Shown: positions 44,801 to 55,500 of the stretch, piece by piece
How positions within the stretch are numbered: position 1 is the stretch's first letter
Layout: every line of letters starts with the position of its first letter
Origin: Nematopogon swammerdamellus
Lineage: Eukaryota; Arthropoda; Insecta; Lepidoptera; Adelidae
DNA length: 64,000 bases
Assembly (NCBI GenBank): GCA_946902875.1
Contig: OX336339.1
Location: forward strand, 3,280,397-3,344,396
Reading direction: 5' to 3'
Made by a program: the position numbers and the translations under genes
Notes under the pieces: model-generated
The model's input: the letters and a program-made list of their open reading frames with translations, nothing else
The model's database searches: none
Told to the model about the DNA's origin: nothing

Positions 44801-47800
44801 AAATTATTAAGTTTCGTCACCGTCATCGTAGCCGCATATAAATTATTTGTATGTAAGTATTTTGCGATGGCTGCCCGATAGACAAGCGGAGAGAGGGAGA
44901 GAGAGAAAGAGGGGTGAGAGAGAAATAGAAAAAAAATATTTATAATCTTAAAATTCATAATTTAATATACATTAAAAAGAGAGATGTAGAGAAGTATAGT
45001 TATAAAAATTTTATGCACGTATCCTTTTTTTTTAAAACCTTCTAAAAAGTAAAAAAAATAAGGGGTAAGCCTTAAATTGTTTAGTGTTTCTTTATTATTT
45101 GTTTTTATGTCCGCCATACTAACACATATTCTATGAAAATCTCAACCGGCTAGCTATTACGGTTCCAAAGATACAGCCATCGGACGGAAGGGCAGGCAGA
45201 CAGACAGGCGAAGATCATCATATCATCATCAATCATCATCATCAATCATCATCAATACTAATAATAAATCTGTAAGGGATATTAATGGAGTAAGTTACTT
45301 TGTTTTATGAGATATTGCGTTTGCAGACTCTATGTATGATACTAAAACTAAATTGATTATTTTTAGAAATCTTTCTGTATGTATGTATGTATGTTCCTCC
45401 ATAACTCTTAAACTGATCATCCGAATTCGATGAAACTTTGTACAAGCACATTTACCTATACGAGACACAGGATTGAGGATAGGCTAAATTATTATTATAT
45501 GTTAAAATTATATGTTTTTAGCATTACTTTTCGAGAAATTTAACAAAACATGTTTGCTACCTAAACATTAATAGGATCAACCTGTGTGTAACAGTAGGTA
45601 AGTTGCAATGTACGGGGTCAATGACCGTACAATGTTCAAACGCAGAACAGCTGTTTGTTCTAAGTAAGTCACAAGGTCACCAGACCTGTGTGTAACAGTA
45701 GGTAAGTTGCATTGTACGTGGTCAATGACCGTACTATGTTCAAACGCAGAACAGCAGTGTGTTGTAAACTTGTAAGTAAGTCACAAGGTCACTAGGCCTT
45801 TTGTCAGCGCTACCTACCTACCTTCCAGAACCGGTTTAAAACTGTGTAGACTATAGCTAGTTACTAAATAAAATTAAAATACAAATTAAAAAAAAAAGTA
45901 ACTAAAACCGATAATTTCATTGCAGTTACGCAGATAATCATGCATGAGTAATACACTTACACAATCTACGGTAAATCTTAGATATAAGTAGATACCTAAG
46001 TAGTAATAATTCCCTGATACAAAATATATTTCTTTTTTTTTTTTTATGGAAACTGACACGGTTGGCTACATCACCTACAACATCCGTGATGTCAGCCCAT
46101 AACACCGGGTGAACTTGGTGCCACGTCAGTGCTTCCCTTCGGTCGTGCCGGCTACACTGAACTGGACGGAAAACACAAACTATTTACATAGCGCCGTTTC
46201 GACCGACCTTTCATTCAGTGCGGTGGTACCAACCCGGGCGGGTTAAACCCTACCACCTAGTATTATAAGAAGGGAGTCATATCCCTCAGTCGCCTTTTAC
46301 GACATACACGGGGAGAGATGCAGTGGGGCGATTCTTTTAAAGTACCGGCCCCACACGGTACAATGTATACTTATATGTAATATTAGTGTTGTAATAAGCT
46401 GACATTGGGCAGATTATACGTAATCTGGTTTCCGTATTTAGTACATCTGGTGTATAGTGCCATCGTCAATTTTGATACTTCATTATTTAGTCAAATAAAA
46501 AGCAATTATTTTACGTTTATTACAAAGAAATGTAATAAGTCATATTATAAATTCTATGATACACTCTCAGTTCGACTTGACAATTGCATTTTAGGTCATA
46601 CATGGTGGACAGGGAAGGTGTTAAGGAAACAAATGAAAACTGCCCGCAGTAAATATTTTCTCACTGCTTCGCGTTGATTCACTGGTGCTTCTTTCGAAGT
46701 ATCAACATGGAAATAAGTAGCAAAAGCTGCGGGTGGTGAGCCACTTAGAGCTCCTTAACCAATGTGGATAATTGGTAGACATGCGAATAACGTAGATCGG
46801 TATGTCGGTGCAACACACACTTATATGTGGATGTGGGTTGAACTTCTTACGAGTCAAAGAACGCTGTAAGTACGCTGTACCGTGTGGGGCCGGTACTTTA
46901 AAAGAATAGCCCCACTGCATCTCTCCCCGTGTATGTCGTAAAAGGCGACTAAGGGATATGACTCCATTCTTATATTACTAGGTGGTAGGGTTTAACCCGC
47001 CCGGGTTGGTACCACCGCACTGAATGAAAGATCGGTCGAAACGGCTATGTAAATAGTTTGTGTTTTCCATCCAGTTCAGTGTAGCCGGCACGACCGAAGG
47101 GAATCACTGACGTGGCACCAAGTTCATCCGGTGTTATGGGCTGACATCAGGGATGTTGTAGGTGATGTAGCCAACCGTGTCAGTATCCATAAAAAAAAAA
47201 AAAAAGTTCTTCAAGACACATTAGGTGGTGGTCATATGCACTTCCACGCATATATACATAGCTAGCGAAAACAAAAGCTGCGGCTAGAACAAAACGCTGA
47301 GGCCCTGGGGACAGGCTGTTGTTGGAAAGGGTGCGGACCCCAGTGGCAGTGGAGGCTTCACCCCCGGCTCTCGGCTTCGGTCGGGGGCTCCTTCGGGTGG
47401 ACGGGTGGTGGCTCGGATCGGCTGGGGTAAGGCTTCAGCCTGTGTTTCCCATGGTATTATTTCGGAAGAACGGTACAGCTATCGGGCCTCGATCTGGCAT
47501 ACATGATCACTGTACTCGCAAGAGTGCAGGTACAGACGTCTGGATTTTGTAGCCGCAAGGCTGGTATTTCTGGACGTCTATAAACAAAACATAAGAAAGA
47601 CAAAATATGATAGTAAATACCTTTGTCCAGATGTACCGTGGTGCACGGCACTCCGACCATGTACGTGGACGCTGTGAACCTGGTGCGCGGGGGCGGCGCG
47701 GGCGCCGAGCGGCCGCGCCTGCGCGTTGCGCTCACCGCCGGCGCGCCCTGCACTCCGCAACTCTTCAGGGACATACAGAGATACCTCAACGTCGAGAGTG

Positions 47801-48263
47801 TTAAGGTTGTCTATTTTGACGTGATTTTGATGAAACGTCTTTGGGCTCGGATAAGGGGGTGCGACTAAAAATATTAAGACTTTTTTTGTACTTTGCGACG
47901 GTTAGTACTCAGCAGCCAGACTACGTACAACAATTCTAAATATGTCTGATGAAAGATCCATCTGACGACTTCAAATACGTAATACATTTATATTTTTTCA
48001 TTTCATCCCTTCTGGCCCAAATCAGCCCTTCAAGTTGGCATGTTTTGAAAAATGCGAAAACACGCAAACTTCAAACACCTCTCGCGCCTTAGTCGTTAAC
48101 GCTGCATAATCGAGACAAACTCTATCGAATAGACAAAGGTTTTAACTTTATTCGATACTTCAAATAACACTTTCTTTGTGAAAATTTCAACGGGCTACCT
48201 ATTACGGTTCAAGAGATACAGCCCTCGGACAGACGGACGGACGGACGGACGGACGGACAGACG

Positions 48264-48295
<32 letters not shown>

Positions 48296-49525
48296 GCGTA
48301 GGCTTAGTAATAGGGTCCCGTACATGATACGGAACCCTAAAAAGTGTATGCGCGCGCGCCATCTACCGAATAGTGTTTTTGTCTGAACTATTCCCATTTA
48401 ACAAGGCTTCCAATTCATACATTGTTCTTCCGATTCAGAATATAAACTTTGCCAGCCTCGGTATTTCAGCCGCACAGTATGAAATTTGACCTGATTTTCG
48501 GACATGGTATTTTTATTCCCAAACTAGTTAGTCTTTACTATTTTAAAAGCTAGAGTAGAACTCCCGTGTTTCAGTTACGTATAGTTGCAAAGTTATGAAT
48601 TTTTGAAAAAGGTAAGTTTTTTTTGGCCGAAAAATAAAAAAAAAATATTACTCCGAGATTATGGAAAATATTAATAATTATATTTTTTTATATACAAGAA
48701 TGACTGTAGCCCCATTTTTTTAAGCAATTTCGAACCTTCTACAGTTAGTACAAAACGAGCAATAATTTTTTTATTTTTTTTCATTTTTATTTTTTTTCTC
48801 CTAAACCAAGTCGCATTAGCACAAAATTCTTACATTACAAATAACCCCAGACCTTGTTTAATAAGTGCTAAAAAAACTAAAAGATAATCCCGCTTGGTAT
48901 AGGAGTTTTAACTAAATAATGTTTAGGCCGACAATTTTACAGTCAGGGTTGGCACTTTTCGAATCGTAGTTTAATTTTATTTTTTGGCCGAAAGTGAATT
49001 TTTTATTAAATTATGATTAATTATCATGATCGGATACGGTAAAGCGATTTTTTATAATTGCGTTATGCAGTCATTATATTGATATGGTCCCTTTTGAAAA
49101 TAATGAAAAATTCCCGGGATTAAAAAAAATATTTCTAGTAGTGATATACCTAGTTAGTAACTTTCGATTGTTTTAACGTGCTCTGATGCACGTAGGTATA
49201 CGTTAGCTATTGTAAACATTCCAAATTATATCAATAAAAACATTGGTAAGAAATTAGCTGTCATACCCCAAAGCTTTTCTGTTAGAAAATGCCTAGAGAT
49301 CCTCTCATCTCCAACATTAGGTTGCGCCACAGACAGAAAAAGTTGCGAAAGTTACCACTTCCATCTCAGGCATTAGCATTGCTAAAACCGGCAGATGCCA
49401 ACACTTTCGCCGAAGAATCTGCACCGAAGGATGCTGAGGAAATCAAAATCGATGCGGAAAATCAGGCGCTTGATGAGTGTCTAGGTCTGGGAGAAGGTGG
49501 CCTATTTCTCAGTGCTGAGGATTAA

Positions 49526-49557
<32 letters not shown>

Positions 49558-52500
49558 GCCCGTATCGGTCCACTGCTGGACATAGGCCTCTCCCAAGTCA
49601 CGCCACCACACGCGGTCTTCCGCTCTTCTCATCCATCCACTTCAATTGGATTAAGAGGATTAACAATTGTTTTCATTTCGGAAATATTCGTAGCCTATAC
49701 TCCGTTCATCTTAGCAACTAATGCCGAGCGGTTTCTCGCTCTCGCAACGGTTATTACCCTTCTTTACACAGGACACAACGTTGTATGTGTGAGTCATAGG
49801 TGTATGCGTAAGCCATCTCAAAACCATAACGGCGCGTGCGCCGCTGCGCCTGGGAGTTAGTATTGCGTTTTTATTCTGAGTCGACGCATTACAATCAGTA
49901 GCCTTTCATAGGCGTCATAGTCATAATAATAAAATTGTTTTTCATATTTTTCACATGTTGTTTTTCACAAAAACTGAATGGCACTATGCAATGCATGCAT
50001 GCAACACTCATAACAAAATTACGTTACTCACTTTATAATAAATGCGAAAGTAAATTGTTTGTTTGTTTGTTTGTTTGGTCATACATAACTCGAGAACCAC
50101 TGGTGCTAGACCCATCGTGTTGGTACTCAAACTTCAGGTCTCGGTGAAATCTATCCAACTGTCACGTGAACTTTTGTTTTGGTCATAACTCGAGAACCAC
50201 TGGTGCTAGACCCATCGTGTTGGTACTCAAACTTCAGGTCCCGGTGAGATCTATCCATCTGTCACATGAACTTTGGTTTTGGTCATAACTTGAGAACCAC
50301 TGGTGCTAGACCCAACGTGTTGGTACTCAAACTTCAGGTCTCGGTGAGATCTATCCATCTGTCACGTGAACTTTTGTTTTAGTCATAACTCGAGAACCAC
50401 TGGTGCTAGACCCATCATGTTGGTACTCAAACTTCAAGTCTCGGTGATATCTATCCATCTCTCACGTGAACTTTTGTTTTGGTCATAACTCGAGAACCAC
50501 TGGTGCTAGACCCATCATGTTGCTACTCAAACTTCAGGTCTCGGTGAGATCTATCCATCTGTCACGTGAACTTTTGTTTTGGTCATAACTCGAGAACCAC
50601 TGGTGCTAGACCCATCATGTTGCTACTCAAACTTCAGGTCTCGGTGAGATCTATCCATCTGTCACGTGAACTTTTGTTTTGGTCATAACTCGAGAAACAC
50701 TGGAGCTAGACCCATCGTGTTGGTACTCAAACTTCAGGACCAAAACAAAATTGTATGTGACAGATGGATAGATCTCACCGAGACCTGAAGTTTGAGTACC
50801 AACACGATGGGTCTAGCACCAGTGGTTCTCGAGTTATGACCAAAACAAAAGTTTATGTGACAGATGGATAGATCTCACCGAGACCTGAAGTTTGAGTACC
50901 AACACGATGGGTCTAGCACCAGTGGTTCTCGAGTTATGACCAACACAAAAGTTCATGTGACAGATGGATAGATCTCACCGAGACCTGAAGTTTGAGTGCA
51001 AACACGATGGGTCTAGCACCAGTGGTTCTCGAGTTATGACCAAAACAAAAGTTCATGTGACAGATGGATAGATCTCACCAAGACCTGAAGTTTGAGTACC
51101 AACACAATGGGTCTAGCACCAGTGGTTCTCGAGATATGACCAAAACAAAAGTTCACGTGACAGATGGATAGATCTCACCGAGACCTGAAGTTTGAGTACC
51201 AACACGATGGGTCTAGCACGAGTGGTTCTCGAGTTATGACCAAAACAAAAGTTCACGTGACAGATGGATAGATCTCACCGAGACCTGAAGTTTGAGTACC
51301 AACACGATGAGTCTAGCACCAGTGGTTCTTGAGTTATGACCAAAACAAAAGTTCACGTGACAGATGGATGGATATCATAAATCTACGTGAGGATAGCAGC
51401 GGCAGTGACGAGGACCTCTGTGACGTGGGGGAATCATCAGACAGTGATGAATATGGAATTACCCGGTATTACGGCACTGGGTTAACTTATCCACCTACAA
51501 TAGAACGAACAGCTGAAACGGTGGCTGAAGTAAATACATTAGGCACAAAATTTAAATAATATAAAATTTTAATATTTAATAATTTACCGTGAAAATATAA
51601 ATATTTAACATGATTCCAAGCAAAAAATAAACAGGTTTATTGCAAAATTTCATTCATCAAATAAATAAACAATAATAAAATACATTTTTTAAATTAAACT
51701 ATATTCATAACCTCAGTTCACAGTCACTTCAATCACTCTTTGCGAGAGCGAGAAGTATAGAGAAAGAGAAACCGCTCGGCATTAGTTGCTAGGTTGAATG
51801 GAGTGTAAGTATTCTTCAATACTGTTATTATTGAAATTATTATTAATAAATTGGCATCATTATTTTTGTTCATCCCCTGCCTAACCCTAAAATAATAAAT
51901 GCCAATAAATGTAAAGAAATATGCAAATAAATATTATATTCCATAAAACGTATCTTGTTTTTTATTTATTATTTTAATTACTCTGTACTTATCTGTAGGT
52001 ATATTTTAAGAAAATTTTTTACTACATACATACATACATAACGTCACGCCTGTTTCCCAGTGGGGTAGGCAGAGACAACGGATTTCCACGTTAAAATTTA
52101 AAATTTCTCACAACATTTTTTACTGTTGGTCTATTTCAAGTCTTGTTTAATTTATTCATAGATATATTTGGACAAACTATTATTTAGTTGTTTAAAATTT
52201 TCGGCCAAACTTGGGCCGAAATTTTATGGCAGCCCTAACGAAAAAACTTGAGTAGCTATAACTCCTATACCAAGCGGGATTATCTTTTGTTTTTTCTGGT
52301 ACTTATTAAACATGGTCTAGGGTTAATTGTAATGTAAGAATTTTGTGCTAATGCGACTTGGTTTAGGAGAAAAAAAATAAAAACGAAAAATAAAAAATAA
52401 ATTTTTACTCGTTTTGTACTAACTGTAGGAGGTTCGAAATAGCTTCAAATAAGGGGGGTAAAGTCATTCTTGTATATTGAAAAATATAATTATTAATATA

Positions 52501-55500
52501 TTCCATAATCTCGGAGCAATAATTTTTTTTTATTTTTCGGCCAAAAAAAAGTTTGTTTTTCAAAAATTTATAACTTTGGAAGTATACATAACTGACCCAC
52601 GGGAGTTCTACTCTACCTTTTAAAATACTAAAGACTGACTAGTTCTGGAGTAAAAAAACCATGTCCGAAAATCTGGTCAAATTTCATACTGTGAGCCGTG
52701 ACCATAAGTTACACCTGGGCGCAGTCAGAGCTTGGATGGGTGACGTTCGATCGTGGTTCGGATTTCACGTAGGTCCCTTCCCATCTTACCTTACCCGCCC
52801 GGGTTGGTGCCACCGCACTGAACGAAAGGTCGGCCTGAACAGCTATTACATAAATAGTTCGTGTTTTACGTCCATTTCAGTGTATCCGGCATGTCCAAAA
52901 GGGAAGCACAGACGGCACTTAGTTCACAAAGGCCTGACCTCCACGGATGTTGTAGGTGATGTAGCTAATCGTTTCAGTTTCCATATTAAAACTGCAGTGT
53001 TCTTTAAAAGAACGGGTGAACTAGGTGCCGTGTCAGTGCTTCCCTTCATTTCCCTTGATTTAATTGGGACATCTTTTTACTTGTAGTCATTGTTTGGAAT
53101 GACGGAGGCGACAGCGGCCATATTCCAGTCGATCGACGGAGAAACCATGGACAAAGTTACGGATACAGTCGGTGTCGTCCACGATCACGTAGAAGCCAAG
53201 GTAAGCATCATATGGTTTCAGAAGATACCACTTGCAGAGCCTTTCTGCCAGCAAACAAGTACTTGCTGCTCTGCTTACTATAGCTCTGTTTCCACAAAAG
53301 GCGAAAGAACTGATCTTTACCTTTGAGCGTTAGCTCGCTTCTCCATCATCATCATCATCGGCATCTCTCTCTTGCGCGGTGCCTGCTGTATATATCGGTG
53401 CAAGAGAGAGATGGTCCTTCGGGAGCCACGATTGCATGAGGGACCTTAACGTTTAACAGATACGTTTCTTCGCCAGTTCTGGAAGTAGAAATATATCATC
53501 ATCAAATCACATATTGAATAGGTATAAATTATATCTCCTCAGTATGTTAATTTTACTCTTTTGCAATCAATTTGATACTAAGACACTAATGTCTTATAAC
53601 TAAGGGATAAGGAAAAGATGCCTTGCATAAGGGCGACAGGCTAGCCACCTCTCGCCATGAAACGGCCCTTCCACCCAGTCATGCAGCAGGTGGTTCTTCG
53701 TGCCTTACTTGCTGCTCGACTGGTATCTTGTCCAAACACTTTGCTAATTGTGCTCGGTGTTGTGCTGTAATTTATAACAGTACTTGCAGCACAACACCAA
53801 CTACTCTGCTTACCCGGATTGTCGGGATACAGCGTGTGGTATGTATGTTGTGCTGCAGATAGTGGACGAGAACATGCGAACGGTTCAGTTCGGACAACCG
53901 GGCGAGCTTCTGGTTCGCGGATACAACGTGATGATGGGCTACTGGGGCGAGCCGGTGAAGACCAGGGAAGCGATCGGCACCGACGGCTGGCTGAGGACCG
54001 GGTGAGATCTGAATACAAATATCGTTTACATCCGAATACAGATATTGTATAGAGAGGCGGGTGACCGAGTAGATGGCCGAGTGGTCTGGGCGTCGCCTTT
54101 CCTTGCGAGAGGTCCGAGGTTCGAATCCAACCGGCGGCGTTTACCAATGAGTTTTTTTCTGATTTGGATAAATTCACTCACTGCTCCATGGTTCGGTTTC
54201 CATGTAAAAATTTAGGTACACCCGGTTGACTGGCACTGCACCACCGATAGCGGGGGCACTAGACGGGACGCGAGATCCCGATGACCCCCAGCTGGCCGAT
54301 GGTGGACATCTCCCTCGTCGTAGTTTTTGTGGCTCGGCCAACGTCAAAGCTTCATCTTCGTCGTCGATGGAATGCACCGGCGGCGGCGTGGAGCTAGTGA
54401 GTGTGCGTGTGGTATGCGAAGAAGAACGGCGGTTCTCATGTTGAACGACCCGGCGCGGGAAGGCCGGGAGACGAGGTGGGCGGAGGCAGTGCTGCTGCGG
54501 ACGAGCAGTGGCGGCGGCCGCGTCGAATTCGAGCGGCTAATAAGGCCAACGGTAATCAAGCGTTTCGCAAACCCGACAAGCCTGAACGATGGCCGCATAG
54601 CAGCCTCGGCTGTGTTGTCCTCTAGTCCTGTATAGCCAGCAATGCAAAGGGAATTCACCTGAGCTAACGTACATGGCGCCTTCTCGTAGCTGATATTCGC
54701 TGGTTGGAGCATGTGCTTTGGCCCCTCTCACTCAGCCACCCATGCCGGATTACATAAAAAGGCCATGAGTTGCTCTCATGCCAAATGACTTGACGATGTC
54801 TTCATTCCAGAGACCAGTTCACGCTAAGCGAGGACGGCTACGGCAGAGTGGTGGGCAGGATTAAGGAGCTCATCATTCGAGGCGGCGAGAATATTCCCCC
54901 GAAGGAGATCGAGGACGTACTCAATACTCATCCGGATGTTATCGAGAGTCAGGTGCGATCAGTGTACTCACATAAAGTCACGCTTGCTTCCCAATAGGTT
55001 AGGCAGAGACAACGGATCTCCACGTCCTGACACATCTCTGATGGCACTTACAAGCTCATAAAGAGCCTTTCGTGCGTGCTTGACAATTTCATGATGCTGA
55101 CGTCATTCACTACAATATCTGCATCTGGATGTCAGCTCATTCATGCTAGCGTTTTTATTCGAGTGCACTGAACTGGACGGAAATCCCACAGAAACTCCAC
55201 TACCTTCACTTTCATTCCACCGAAACACACATATTTAATCAGTGTGGCGGATCCAAACCGAACTGGTTTTATCCTACCACCTAGTAAAATGAGTGGACTC
55301 ACTGGCTGTAGATATGGACCTTCGAACGTACTGTGTGCGTATTGCTGTAAACTGGTAGAACGACGAGTAGAGATTTTGGCGACACCGGTGTGTTAGACAC
55401 AGAGGGCCGTGGATGGCTCACCTAACTATGGTTTTTGTATATCTATGGATGAGATGAGACCTTACCTACAGTTTTTCGTGGACCCTCAACAATTTTTTTT

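Larger units (their letters stand above)
48473..52693. mobile_element. 4.2-kb DNA element with ~0.46-kb terminal inverted repeats, inserted in a SINE-A (intron 8)
   Basis: The left end CACAGTATGAAATTTGACC and right end GGTCAAATTTCATACTGTG are exact inverted repeats. The inverted match continues with modest divergence for about 460-470 bp per side (for example GTAGAACTCCCGTG, AGTCGCATTAGCACAAAATT, AGATAATCCCGCTTGG on both arms). The element is flanked by AGCCG on both sides (48468-48472, 52694-52698), a likely 5-bp target duplication, and the flanks form one SINE-A. The interior has two short open frames, an inner inverted pair, a palindromic 100-bp array and nested LINE tails. No transposase recognised, so probably non-autonomous. 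Confidence 0.85.
48452..52990 (+). mobile_element. SINE-A split by the 4.2-kb element
   Basis: Head GCCTCGGTATTTCAGCCG at 48453-48472 resumes at 52694 with AGCCGTGACC.., CTTGGATGGGTGACG, box B-like GGTTCGGATTTC, CACCGCACTGAACGAAAGG and the tail TTTCAGTTTCCATATTAAAA at about 52990. Confidence 0.75.
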
